A stretch of 43,925 nucleotides of DNA, taken from assembly GCA_045613945.1 (NCBI GenBank), contig JAZLBZ010000004.1:1-43925 (forward strand). The letters are read 5' to 3'. The translations under genes and the position numbers were made by a program. Below the pieces are notes generated by a model. The model saw only the letters and a program-made list of their open reading frames with translations, did not search any database and was not told the origin of the DNA. The DNA is from HGM04593 sp045613945. Lineage in GTDB: Bacteria > Bacteroidota > Bacteroidia > Bacteroidales > Bacteroidaceae. Shown one piece after another: positions 16,327-26,300 of this stretch; the stretch's first letter is position 1, and every line of letters begins with the position of its first letter.

Positions 16327-19014
16327 TTATACCAGCCTTCCGCTATCAGTAATCATTGTGCGTACAGTGTCATTGAAAGCGCGCTCCTGCATCAGTTGCT
16401 CAATGGATATGTGCATACGGTAGTTCCAGCAGTGGTCGCGATTAGAGGGCACGTTTATGCGCTCATCCTCATAGTTCTCGCGGCGCAGGCGCTCGTCCAT
16501 TGCCATCCAGTCCTGCCAAGCAAAAAGTGCAAAGGCCGATGGAGAGGCAAGATGCTGCGCCAGTATCGCACGTGCCACGCGGCCATCCATCTCAAGCGGT
16601 GCCTTGCCGTCGAAGCCGAGCGAGCAGTTGTAGAACTGCTGCGACAGCGCCTCGTCCTCGCGCCACCATCCGCGCAGCGTGCTCATATCATGCGTTGAAG
16701 GCGTTGCAACGGAGAGATAGGGATAGTGCTCGGGGCGGGCAAATGTCTCGCCATAGAGTTTTGGCATACGCTGTATCTCGAGCGAAAGGACCTGCAGGTT
16801 CTTCATCACCCAGGGCACGCAGGCGGGAATCATACCCAAATCCTCGCCACACGCGGTCATTGGCGTGGAGAGAAGTAACGATGTGAGTTTGCGCATTCCC
16901 TCGCGATACCAGAACATTGTATGGCGGTTGTAGAAATAGTCCTCGTAGATGCGGTCATAGGCTATGCGCTGGGCCTGTGACAACCGGGTATAGGCCTCGG
17001 TGTCACAGCCAAGAATGCGCGGAACAAACATCGCCGGTTCGTTGAGGTCGCGCATAAAGAGTACATTGCCATAGATTCGCAACAGGGCATCCTTCATTGC
17101 CTGTGCAAGTTTTGGAGTGCGCTCATATATGTAATATGCAAGTAGGTTGGCATTCTCCATTTCGGGCTTGAAACGGTAGGTTCCGTTGCCCGCCGGCTCA
17201 AGGAAGGCATCCACAATCTGCTTTACCTTGCGTGGGAAGTGTTTCTTGAGCAGTACATCATCAATATATGGCACAGTGTGCACAGCCTCATCAAACTCAA
17301 AGCCTGCAGCAGTAATCTCTTCAACAGTCAAAGGACGGTTAGGCGAGAAACTGCCGGCAAGACCGCTCTTCGCGGTGCGCGGAATCTCCCAAATGCGGAA
17401 GAAACCGAGTATATGGTCTATGCGGTAGGCATCGAAGAAGCATGACATATACTGCAGGCGACGGCGCCACCAAGCATAGCCGTCACCGGCCATCACCTGC
17501 CAGTTATATGTGGGGAATCCCCAGTTCTGTCCATCGGCAGCAAACATATCGGGCGGAGCGCCTGCCGAGACAGAGAGATTGAACTGCTCGCTGTCGCACC
17601 ACACATCGACACCGTTTGGAGCCACGCCAATGGGGATATCACCCTTTAGCGCAACGCCCCTGCTGTTGGCATAGTCGTGAGCGGCAGAGAGTTGTGTAAA
17701 GAGCAAATACTGTACATAACTGTAGAATTGCATCTCCTTGACAGCATCGGGGTACTCTGCCACAACACGCTCCACAGTAGTGGCATCGTAGTGCGAGTAT
17801 TCGCCCCAGTCCCATATATTGCTATGCAGGCGCGATGAGAGGAAACGGAAAAGGGCATAGGGCCTGAGCCACTGCTGCTGTTCCTTCTCAAAGGAAAGAT
17901 AGCCCTCGCTCGCAAGGACATCGCTGCCAACTTCGTCAAAGAGTTCGCGCAGATAGTTTATCTTCAGGCGGTATGCCTTAGCGTAATCCACTGCAGGCAA
18001 GGCATTGAGCGCCTCGCGCTCCTTTTGATAGAATGCATTGCGGCGTGGCTTGGAGAGCGCCGGCAACTGCGACATATCGGCATATATCGGGTTCAATGCA
18101 AAAACCGAGACACAGTTGTAGGGATAGGAATCCTCGCTGCCGCCACGTACGGTAGTATCATTGACCGGCAAGAGCTGAAGTATGTTCTGCCCTGTCGATG
18201 CCAGCCAGTCGGCCATGAGCCTTATATCGCCAAAATCGCCTATACCCCAGCCATGAGCCGAGCGCAAGGAGAAGAGCGGGATGACAGTTCCTGCCAAGCG
18301 TAGCGAAGGTGCATCGAAGGCAAGAGCGTCAAGCTGATAGAAGTAGTTTGTCGAAGCCTCAAAGTCGGGGAGCAGTATATGGCGGTTGTCGCCATCCTCC
18401 CAACGCACATTGCCGGCCTCGTCAACTGCAATAAACTTGTAGTTGAGCGCCCCACTCCACAATGTTGCCACATCAAAAGTGACACTCCAACGATTGGGGA
18501 CGCGCTGTTGCATTGGCAACGCCTTTGAGGGCTGCCATGCACCAAGAACATCGGCATCGCCAACAAGATGCAGGCGCTCGCCGCTGCGCAAGCCCGTTGC
18601 GTAGACCGAGAATGTCACGCTACGGTTATACCAATTAATGGATGGCTCATCAAGCCTTGTCTCATTCTTGTCAAAGAAGCGGAAGAGGTTTGTCCTGGCA
18701 TAGCACCCTGCGGGCGAGTCGAGCCACATATCGTACACGATATAATTGCGGTTCACGCAGTTGAAACGCAGGGTATGAGGCGTGCCGGCCCATTCACTAC
18801 AGAGGCTGCTGCCTCCAAGACGGAGTTCATAGCCATAGTTTATGTTGGCATACCGGTCATCGACCTCCATTGAGCACTGCCACCACCCTTTCTGCACCTC
18901 GCGCAACGGGATTGACTCCTCTACCACACAACTGCCATCGCGGAGAATGTAGCACAAATGTACCGCAGCCCCATCATTGACGTCGTATCGTATATTAAAT
19001 TCTATAAAATGCAT
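16327..19014 (-). CDS. malQ: 4-alpha-glucanotransferase (GH77) with two N-terminal starch-binding domains
   Basis: It transfers alpha-1,4-glucan segments between maltodextrins, linking starch or maltose use with glycogen metabolism in the cytoplasm; there is no signal peptide. The 895 residues comprise two CBM20-like domains (about 1-100 and 130-235) and a GH77 catalytic barrel. The catalytic residues lie in YRIDHIL (nucleophile Asp near 533), CGEDLG (acid/base Glu near 724) and STHDMS (Asp near 776). Tandem N-terminal starch-binding domains are the plant DPE2/Bacteroidota form, longer than E. coli MalQ (about 690). It has its own promoter and is followed by the FNT gene. Confidence 0.95.
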   Translation of the reverse strand: MHFIEFNIRYDVNDGAAVHLCYILRDGSCVVEESIPLREVQKGWWQCSMEVDDRYANINYGYELRLGGSSLCSEWAGTPHTLRFNCVNRNYIVYDMWLDSPAGCYARTNLFRFFDKNETRLDEPSINWYNRSVTFSVYATGLRSGERLHLVGDADVLGAWQPSKALPMQQRVPNRWSVTFDVATLWSGALNYKFIAVDEAGNVRWEDGDNRHILLPDFEASTNYFYQLDALAFDAPSLRLAGTVIPLFSLRSAHGWGIGDFGDIRLMADWLASTGQNILQLLPVNDTTVRGGSEDSYPYNCVSVFALNPIYADMSQLPALSKPRRNAFYQKEREALNALPAVDYAKAYRLKINYLRELFDEVGSDVLASEGYLSFEKEQQQWLRPYALFRFLSSRLHSNIWDWGEYSHYDATTVERVVAEYPDAVKEMQFYSYVQYLLFTQLSAAHDYANSRGVALKGDIPIGVAPNGVDVWCDSEQFNLSVSAGAPPDMFAADGQNWGFPTYNWQVMAGDGYAWWRRRLQYMSCFFDAYRIDHILGFFRIWEIPRTAKSGLAGSFSPNRPLTVEEITAAGFEFDEAVHTVPYIDDVLLKKHFPRKVKQIVDAFLEPAGNGTYRFKPEMENANLLAYYIYERTPKLAQAMKDALLRIYGNVLFMRDLNEPAMFVPRILGCDTEAYTRLSQAQRIAYDRIYEDYFYNRHTMFWYREGMRKLTSLLLSTPMTACGEDLGMIPACVPWVMKNLQVLSLEIQRMPKLYGETFARPEHYPYLSVATPSTHDMSTLRGWWREDEALSQQFYNCSLGFDGKAPLEMDGRVARAILAQHLASPSAFALFAWQDWMAMDERLRRENYEDERINVPSNRDHCWNYRMHISIEQLMQERAFNDTVRTMITDSGRLV

Positions 19015-19036
19015 CTTACATTATTGATTAACCACG

Positions 19037-19066
19037 CGAAATTACAAAAAAAAGCAAGCACTTCAA
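19037..19066 (-). promoter_or_regulatory. Probable promoter of malQ
   Basis: On the minus strand TTG (19066-19064), an exact 19-bp spacer and TAATTTCG (19044-19037), one base from TAnnTTTG. The start would be about 15 nt before the ATG. Confidence 0.5.
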
Positions 19067-19146
19067 TGCAGTTTTTAAATTTAATTGACCCAACCGGCTG
19101 CTGCCGACTGGTTTAAAGTCAAAAAATGTCAAAATATCTTTTACTC

Positions 19147-19178
19147 TTTTGCCATTTGTAATAAAAGCAGTATTTTTG
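19147..19178 (+). promoter_or_regulatory. Promoter of the amidase-MCE operon
   Basis: TTTTG (19147-19151), exact 19-bp spacer, TATTTTTG (19171-19178): a full match to the Bacteroidota consensus, with transcription starting near 19185, about 53 nt before the ATG. Confidence 0.78.
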
Positions 19179-19237
19179 CGGAAAATTTCTCGGTTTTTGT
19201 GTTTTTTGCAATACCGCCCGGGGAGTTCTAGATACTT

Positions 19238-20356
19238 ATGAAAAATATTCTCCACAAATCAAGGATTCTCATCATACTTCTGTTGCTTGTTGTCGCTGTG
19301 CAGCACACTATGGCACAAAAGAGCAGCAAGAAGCAATTCACCGTTGTCATTGACGCCGGACATGGCGGCGTTGACCCCGGCGCGCTGGGCAAGAAGTCGC
19401 AGGAGAAGGATATAAATTTCAAAGTATCCAACATGCTTGGAAAAATGATTACGGAGAAATACCCCGAGGTAAAAGTCATATACACGCGCACCACCGATGT
19501 AAAGATTCCGCTTGCACGACGTGCCGACATTGCCAACAAGGCAAACGCCAACCTGTTCATCTCAATACACTCAAACGCTAGCAAAAACAGGAGCGCTCAC
19601 GGTTGCCAGACATTTACCTTAGGTGCCGGCAGCGATGCCGAGGCAAAGGCCGCAGCGATGTATGAGAACGAGGTAATTCTCACCGAGGAGAACTTTGAGG
19701 AGACATACAAGGGATTCGACCCGCGCTCGAGCGAGAGTTACATAATATTTGAACTCATGCGCAGCCACGACATGGAGATGAGCGTGAGGCTGGCAGAGAT
19801 GGTGCAGAACGGAATGGTCAAGAGCACATCGTTGCATGACCGAGGCGTATCATCGGCAGGATTCCTGGTGCTGCACCGCACTGTGATGCCAAGCATCCTT
19901 GTCGAGTTGGGATTCATCAGCAACAGCAAGGACGAGAGCCTCATTGCATCGAAAGAGGGACAGGAGAAACTCGTCAAGGGCATATTCAACGGCTTTGCCG
20001 AGTACTATGAGCTCTACTGCAAGGGCAAAGAGGCTAAGAAGAGCGAACAAAAGCAGGAGAGCGCAAAGCCCAACAAGGAGAACAGCGGCAAGCCCGTATT
20101 CAAGATACAGATAATGACAACCGAGAGCAAGTTGCCGGGCAACGACAAAAGACTGAAAGGGCTGAAGGCTGACTATTACAAGGAGAACGGAGCATATAAA
20201 TACACATACGGCGAGAGCGAGGACTACAATGAGATTCTTCGGTTGAAGAAGCAGATAGCTGGCGACTTCAAGGATGCCTTTATCATAGCATTCCTCAATG
20301 GCGAGAAGATCAGCACACGCGAGGCCATACTAATATTTAAAAAGCAAAGCAAATGA
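19238..20356 (+). CDS. N-acetylmuramoyl-L-alanine amidase (Amidase_3) with C-terminal SPOR-like domain
   Basis: It cleaves the bond between MurNAc and the stem peptide in peptidoglycan, normally for daughter-cell separation. The 372-residue protein has a signal sequence (1-26). The AmiC-type zinc site is His42 in DAGHGG, Glu56 in SQEKDI and His111 in ISIHSNAS, and the catalytic Glu223 lies in LVELGF. After a Lys/Glu-rich linker (255-283) a SPOR-like region (about 284-360; FKIQIMT, YKYTYGES, DAFIIAFLNG) could bind denuded septal glycan. The stop overlaps the MCE gene start as ATGA, so the two are coupled. Start choice is supported by the signal peptide and upstream promoter. Confidence 0.93.
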   Translation: MKNILHKSRILIILLLLVVAVQHTMAQKSSKKQFTVVIDAGHGGVDPGALGKKSQEKDINFKVSNMLGKMITEKYPEVKVIYTRTTDVKIPLARRADIANKANANLFISIHSNASKNRSAHGCQTFTLGAGSDAEAKAAAMYENEVILTEENFEETYKGFDPRSSESYIIFELMRSHDMEMSVRLAEMVQNGMVKSTSLHDRGVSSAGFLVLHRTVMPSILVELGFISNSKDESLIASKEGQEKLVKGIFNGFAEYYELYCKGKEAKKSEQKQESAKPNKENSGKPVFKIQIMTTESKLPGNDKRLKGLKADYYKENGAYKYTYGESEDYNEILRLKKQIAGDFKDAFIIAFLNGEKISTREAILIFKKQSK

Positions 20357-21252
20357 GCAAGATAAAATTTTCACGCGAACTGATAGTTGGAGTGCTGGGA
20401 TTGGCAGCAATGTTTGTAATCTACTTCCTGATCAACTTTTTCAAGAGTATCGACATCTTTGACAGCAGCGACAAGTATCGCATAGAGTTTACCAACATTG
20501 GAGAGCTCACAAACTCGTCACCGCTATATGTCAACGGCTGCAAGATTGGAAATGTAAGCGCAATTGAGCACAACTTCAACGAGAGCAGCAAAGTATACCT
20601 CACTGTGAGTGTGAACAAGGGATTGAGAATACCCGAGGGCAGTTATGCACAGATTCACAACAAACTCATGGGCGGCAGCACAATTTCTCTTGTACTTGGT
20701 AAGGGCGAGGGCACTATTGAACCGGGCTCTACAATGCGCGGCGTGCTCGAGGCCGGTGCAATGGGCGAGGTGAGCAACATGGTTCCACAACTTGAGGCAA
20801 TGCTGCCAAAAGTAGACTCGATGCTCACATCGCTGAATAATATATTGTCAAACCCTGCCATCAACAACACGCTCAACAACCTGGAGACACTTACAGGAAG
20901 CCTGAACACAACATCGGCCGAACTTAACAGTATTGTAAAGAACGACATACCTACAGCGCTGGACAAGGTAATAGAACTTGAAGACGACCTTTTGAAGGTC
21001 TCATCACAACTGAGCGAGGTTGACTATGCCAACATGATTGCAAGCCTTGAGGCATCGCTAAGCAACATACAGCAAATTACAACAGCGCTCAACGAGGGCA
21101 ATGGCACTGCAGGCATGCTGCTGAAGGACACAACGCTCTACAGCAAACTCAACGCCACCTGCGAGGCTGCAGAAAGCCTCCTTGAGGACTTGAAGGAGAA
21201 CCCCAAGCGCTATGTTCACTTCTCGGTTTTCGGCAAGAAAGAGAAGAAATAA
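20353..21252 (+). CDS. MlaD/MCE-family protein
   Basis: MCE proteins form hexameric lipid-transfer rings attached to the inner membrane. This one has a single N-terminal membrane helix (about 8-30) and an MCE domain (about 38-115, with TNSSPLYVNGCKIGNV and a KLMGGSTISL segment). A long helical/coiled-coil tail of repeated SLxNI/LNT segments (about 140-285) follows, ending in a Lys-rich tip. Its length (299) is typical of Bacteroidota MCE proteins. No permease or ATPase (MlaE/MlaF) is adjacent. Coupling to a peptidoglycan amidase suggests envelope maintenance at the septum, but direct evidence is lacking. Confidence 0.9.
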   Translation: MSKIKFSRELIVGVLGLAAMFVIYFLINFFKSIDIFDSSDKYRIEFTNIGELTNSSPLYVNGCKIGNVSAIEHNFNESSKVYLTVSVNKGLRIPEGSYAQIHNKLMGGSTISLVLGKGEGTIEPGSTMRGVLEAGAMGEVSNMVPQLEAMLPKVDSMLTSLNNILSNPAINNTLNNLETLTGSLNTTSAELNSIVKNDIPTALDKVIELEDDLLKVSSQLSEVDYANMIASLEASLSNIQQITTALNEGNGTAGMLLKDTTLYSKLNATCEAAESLLEDLKENPKRYVHFSVFGKKEKK

Positions 21253-21273
21253 GAGAAAAGCAAGAATATAAAA

Positions 21274-21315
21274 CAATCCTCCAGGCACTTCAGCAATGCC
21301 TGGAGGATTGTTTTT
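21274..21315 (+). terminator. Terminator of the amidase-MCE operon
   Basis: CAATCCTCCAGGCA and its exact inverse form a 14-bp stem with a 9-nt loop followed by TTTTT, 21 bp past the stop. Confidence 0.9.
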
Positions 21316-21393
21316 AGCGATAAATGGAAGAGACTTTATGGTCTACCGAGCCGCCACTTTTGGTCTTTTTAGCCTTTTGTTCCTTCCTTTATT

Positions 21394-23121
21394 TTACCTG
21401 ACAAATTCCGCCTTATGCACGACTACTCCGCGACGGTCATGGACAGTGAGCACATATCGCCCCGGGGGAAAGGCTTCGACATTGAATTTGCTGCAATACC
21501 TGCCATAATAGACCTCGCGGCCATATACGTCCTTCACAGCAATGCGCTGCCCCCACGACAAGGGCGATGGCAGTTTTATCACGTCACTGCGCAGCATTAA
21601 TCCACCCCGGGATGCTATAACATACAACGGCGCACTCTCCACGCCACAGGCATCAACAGCCGTCACTGCCATTGCAATATCGGCATTGGTGCAACAATCC
21701 CAACGGTAAAAGGTATCGGTAATCCCGGCGGCGACAAGATTGTCAATATTGCTTATATCAACAGTATCTCCTATTGCTGCATACACATTATAGCGCACAG
21801 CAGGAAAACCGGCGACCGGCGCCACTGCACTCCATTGCAATGCCACGCCACTGTCGTCGCGCACACAGCCTGCAAGCAACGGCGCAGCCGGAGATTCCGC
21901 AATCCAGTCCATAGGCGGAACAAGCGCAGGCCTGTCATATATCCTTGTATAAAGGTCACGCACTCCGCCGGCATTGCCCACAAGATGTGCTGTGCGGAAC
22001 ATTACAGTGCCATTGGCCATTGCGTTGCGCGAAGTATGCAACTGTCTCTCTATCTCTACTTGCGGCCAACAGCCATACTCGGGCAGCAGGCGGTATATAC
22101 CTATTCCGGGTGCTATGTGGCGGCCGTTGCTATTCTCGCACCAGTCGAGCACAAAAGGATAGAAATTATTGCCATTGAAATAGAGCATTGGAAAGAGAAC
22201 GTCCATCACACCGCTGTGCAGCCATCCCTGCGCATCCTGATAGACGGTATTATAGGCATCCCAGCCAAGCGAACTGTAGCGGGTGAGGTTGTTATACTTG
22301 CCAAGCGGCGCACAACTCACACGCACCCAGGGCTTGAGCGCTTTGACTGCCTGGTAGACACTGCTTGCAATGCGGGTTATATTAGAACGGCGCCATGCCG
22401 CAAGCGACAAGCGCTTTCCATGTCTTGCAAAGAGAGAGCCATCGGGGTAGCCGTCAACGCTATCAGGGTAACGTACATAATCAAGATGTATGCCGTCGAC
22501 ATCATAGTTCTGCACAATCTCCTTTGCCAGTGCCGCCAGATAGTCGGCTGTGGCCGGGTTGCCGGGTTCCATATACCACGAGCCTTTATAGCGAATGCAA
22601 AGAGCAGGATTCTTTACCGGCAAGGCCCGCTTGCCCAGACGCCTGATATGCTCAGCCTTGCCAAGTGGCATTGTAACAATCCAGGCATGCAACTGAATGC
22701 CGCGCTTGTGACACTCCTCAATGGCAAAAGCCAAAGGGTCATAACCGGGCGACTTGCCGGTTGTCCCGGTGAGCACATGAGAGAAGGGTTCAATGGACGA
22801 GGGATATATCACATCGCCGCGCACTCTTGTCTGCAGCAAGACCGTATTGACGTGCATTGACTGCAAAGAGTCGAGCAGCACCACCAGTTCGGCTTTTTGC
22901 CGCTCTATGTCCGACGGCGATTTCACCTGCGTGTGCGGCCAGTCAAGATTCTCAATAGTAGTGAGCCACACCGCACGATATTCATATTTTGGAGAGCGGT
23001 TCTCAAGGCTGCGGTAGTTACCCACCCTGTACATTGGCCCATCGCCATGCACAACGTCCTGCGCCGCCGAAGAAAGCGGCAACAGCAGCAACAATGTCAT
23101 AAAGTGTAGTAACTTTTTCAT
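21394..23121 (-). CDS. GHL10-type (DUF187) glycosidase-like secreted protein
   Basis: The start at 23121 (MKKLLHFMTLLLLLPLSSAAQ) gives a proper signal peptide and 575 residues; the open frame extends 25 codons further upstream through promoter DNA, which is rejected. The N-terminal two thirds match the glycosyl-hydrolase-like 10 family: EYRAVWLTTIENLDWP near 48, VNTVLLQTRVRGDVIYPS, and the strand-4 motif DVDGIHLDYVRYPD with candidate acid residues. The last 200 residues form a fibronectin-like region, then a beta-strand-rich end (VYGREVYY...GRYVLTV) resembling a C-terminal sorting domain. The relative YngK/DigH acts on denuded peptidoglycan glycan in E. coli; a cell-wall substrate is plausible given the amidase next door, but unproven. 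Confidence 0.85.
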   Translation of the reverse strand: MKKLLHFMTLLLLLPLSSAAQDVVHGDGPMYRVGNYRSLENRSPKYEYRAVWLTTIENLDWPHTQVKSPSDIERQKAELVVLLDSLQSMHVNTVLLQTRVRGDVIYPSSIEPFSHVLTGTTGKSPGYDPLAFAIEECHKRGIQLHAWIVTMPLGKAEHIRRLGKRALPVKNPALCIRYKGSWYMEPGNPATADYLAALAKEIVQNYDVDGIHLDYVRYPDSVDGYPDGSLFARHGKRLSLAAWRRSNITRIASSVYQAVKALKPWVRVSCAPLGKYNNLTRYSSLGWDAYNTVYQDAQGWLHSGVMDVLFPMLYFNGNNFYPFVLDWCENSNGRHIAPGIGIYRLLPEYGCWPQVEIERQLHTSRNAMANGTVMFRTAHLVGNAGGVRDLYTRIYDRPALVPPMDWIAESPAAPLLAGCVRDDSGVALQWSAVAPVAGFPAVRYNVYAAIGDTVDISNIDNLVAAGITDTFYRWDCCTNADIAMAVTAVDACGVESAPLYVIASRGGLMLRSDVIKLPSPLSWGQRIAVKDVYGREVYYGRYCSKFNVEAFPPGRYVLTVHDRRGVVVHKAEFVR

Positions 23122-23140
23122 AATTGGGATTAAATCATTA

Positions 23141-23172
23141 CAAAAGTAGTCATTTTTATGCCATTTTTTCAA
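23141..23172 (-). promoter_or_regulatory. Probable promoter of the GHL10 gene
   Basis: On the minus strand TTG (23172-23170), a 21-bp spacer and TACTTTTG (23148-23141). The spacer is slightly long. It supports the start at 23121. Confidence 0.5.
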
Positions 23173-23191
23173 TGTATTTCCAATTATTTTG

Positions 23192-23199
23192 TACATTTG
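23192..23199 (+). promoter_or_regulatory. -7 element of the PFOR gene
   Basis: TACATTTG matches TAnnTTTG; no good TTG is found 19 bp upstream. It gives a leader of about 95 nt before the ATG at 23301. It is only 20 bp from the divergent GHL10 promoter. Confidence 0.5.
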
Positions 23200-23300
23200 C
23201 GATTACGACCGCTTATTAAGCCTATGCCCTCAAACAAAAGGCGTAGCAAAAAGCGTTACATTCATTATAAAACAGATAACAATAAAATAACTATTGATTT

Positions 23301-26300
23301 ATGACAAAGACTAAGAAATTCATTACCTGTGACGGAAACCAGGCTGCGGCACATGTCGCATATATGTTTTCCGAGGTAGCGGCCATCTACCCTATCACAC
23401 CATCATCTACAATGGCCGAGTATGTCGATGAGTGGGCAGCACAGGGCCGCAAGAACCTCTTTGGCGAGACTGTAATGGTACAGGAGATGCAGTCAGAGGG
23501 CGGTGCCGCCGGTGCGCTTCACGGTTCATTGCAGGCCGGTGCCTTGACAAACACTTTCACAGCATCACAGGGCTTGTTGCTCATGATACCTAACATGTAC
23601 AAGATTGCCGGCGAGAAGTTGCCAACAGTGTTCCACGTATCGGCACGTTCACTTGCGGGCAACTCACTCAGTATCTTCGGTGACCACATGGACGTTATGG
23701 CCTGCCGCCAGACCGGCTTTGCAATGCTTTGCGAAGGCTCGGTACAGGAGGTCATGGACCTTGCGCCTGTAGCACACCTTGCTACATTGAAGAGCCGCAT
23801 TCCTTTCCTTAACTTCTTCGACGGTTTCCGCACATCGCACGAGATTCAGAAGATTGAACTTCTTGAGCAGGAAGATATTGCTCCACTCGTTGAATGGAAC
23901 TACATCCAGGAGTTCCGCGACAGAGCATTGAGCCCAACACACCCTGTTGTTCGCGGTACAGCAGAGAACCCCGAGACATTCTTCACACACAAGGAGAGCG
24001 AGAACCCATTCTACAATGCTGTTCCCGACATCGTTGCCGAGTACATGGAGAAAATCTCGGCCATCACAGGACGCAAATATGCTCCTTTCACATACTATGG
24101 CGCCGAGGATGCCGACCGCGTAATCGTGGTTATGGGCTCGGCAACAGAGGCTATAAAGGAGGCTATCGACTATATGATGGCACGCGGCGAGAAGGTGGGA
24201 TTGGTGAGCGTTCACCTCTACCGTCCATTCTCGGTGAAGTACCTTGCTGCTGTTATGCCAAAGACCGTAAAGAGCATCGCTGTCCTTGACCGTACAAAGG
24301 AACCGGGAAGCAACGGCGAGCCTCTGTACCTTGACGTTGTCGAGGCATTCTCAAGCACTCCCGAACTCAGAGAGATTAACCCAACTATCGTTGGCGGACG
24401 TTTCGCCCTTGCAGCAAACGACACAACACCAGCCCTTATCATGGGTATATACGAGAACCTTGCATTACCAACTCCAAAGAACCACTTTACAGTAGGTATC
24501 GTTGATGACGTTACATTCCTCTCACTCCCCAAGAAGGAGGAGATTGCTGTTGTTGACGGCATGTTCGAGGCAAAGTTCTATGGTCTTGGTGCCGATGGTA
24601 CAGTGGGTGCGAACAAGAACTCTGTAAAGATTATTGGCGAGAACACACAGAAATATTGCCAGGCATACTTCTCGTACGACTCAAAGAAATCGGGCGGTTT
24701 TACCTGCTCACACTTGCGTTTCGGTGACAACCCAATTCGCAGCACATACCTTGTAAATACACCTAACTTTGTGGCTTGCCACGTACAGGCATACCTGAAG
24801 ATGTATGACGTTACACGCGGCTTGCAGAACGGCGGTACATTCCTCCTGAACACTGTATGGGAGGGCGAGGAACTTGCAAAGAACCTGCCAAACAAGGTGA
24901 AGAGATGTTTTGCACAGAACAACATCAACGTCTATTATATCAACGCTACAAAGATTGCACAGGAGATTGGCTTGGGCAACCGCACAAACACAATCCTGCA
25001 GAGCGCATTCTTCCGCATCACAGGGGTTATTCCTGTGGAACTTGCTGTTGAGCAGATGAAGAAGTTCATTGTGAAGTCATACGGCAAGAAGGGCCAGGAT
25101 GTGGTTGACAAAAACAATGCTGCAGTTGACAGGGGTGGCGAATACCATAAACTTGTTATTGACCCGGCATGGGCCAGCCTCCCCGATGATGTTGAGGAGA
25201 AGCGCGACGAGCCCGAGTTCATCACAAAGATTGTCCGCACAATCAACGCCCAGGAGGGTGCAAAACTCCCCGTTTCGGCATTCAAGGGACTTGAGGACGG
25301 TACATGGCCTGTAGGTACATCGGCCTATGAGAAGCGCGGCGTGAGCGCATTTGTTCCAAAGTGGGATGCAGCAAAGTGTATCCAGTGTAACCGTTGTGCG
25401 TTTGTCTGCCCTCATGGCTGTATCCGTCCGTTCGTAATGGATGAGCAGGAGGCTGCCGGACTGAACGCTGACAAGATTGAGATGAAGGCACCTGCTGCAA
25501 TGAAGGGCATGCAGTTCCGCATTCAGGTGGGCGTGTTCGACTGTCTTGGCTGCGGCAACTGTGCCGACATCTGTCCGGGCAATCCAAAACTTGGCGGCTC
25601 GGCCCTCACTATGGTTCCGCTTGAGCAGGAGAGAAGCGAGGCTGCAAACTGGGATTACTGCGTGAAGAACGTGAAGAGCAAGCAGCACCTTGTTGATGTA
25701 AAGAGCAACCCAAAGAACTCACAGTTCGCTACTCCACTCTTTGAGTTCTCGGGCGCTTGTTCAGGTTGCGGCGAGACACCATACGTCAAACTGCTGACAC
25801 AGTTGTTCGGTGACCGTGAGATTGTTGCCAACGCTACAGGCTGTTCTTCTATCTACACAGGTTCAGTTCCTTCAACTCCTTATACAACCAACGAGAAGGG
25901 CGAAGGTCCAACTTGGGCTAACTCACTCTTCGAGGACTTCTGCGAGTTCGGTCTGGGTATGAAACTTGCCGAGAACAAGATGCGCGAGCGTCTTGAGAGA
26001 CTCTTCACAGAGTTGCAGGCTTGCGAGAAGTGCAGCGACGAGCTCAAGGCTCTTGCACAGAGATGGATTGAGAACAAGAACAATGCCGAGGTAACAAAGG
26101 AGGTTGCTCCTGCAATAATCGAGGCTTGCGAGGCTTGCGGCTGCGACACTTGCAAGCAGATTCTCGACATCAAACAGTATATCGTCAAGCGTTCACAGTG
26201 GATTATTGGTGGTGACGGTGCTTCGTACGACATCGGCTACGGCGGTCTTGACCACGTGATTGCATCGGGCGAGGATGTAAACATCCTTGTTGTGGATACA

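Noticed and set aside
23122..23196. 25 extra N-terminal codons for the GHL10 gene
   Set aside because: They overlap the promoter; a signal peptide starts at 23121.
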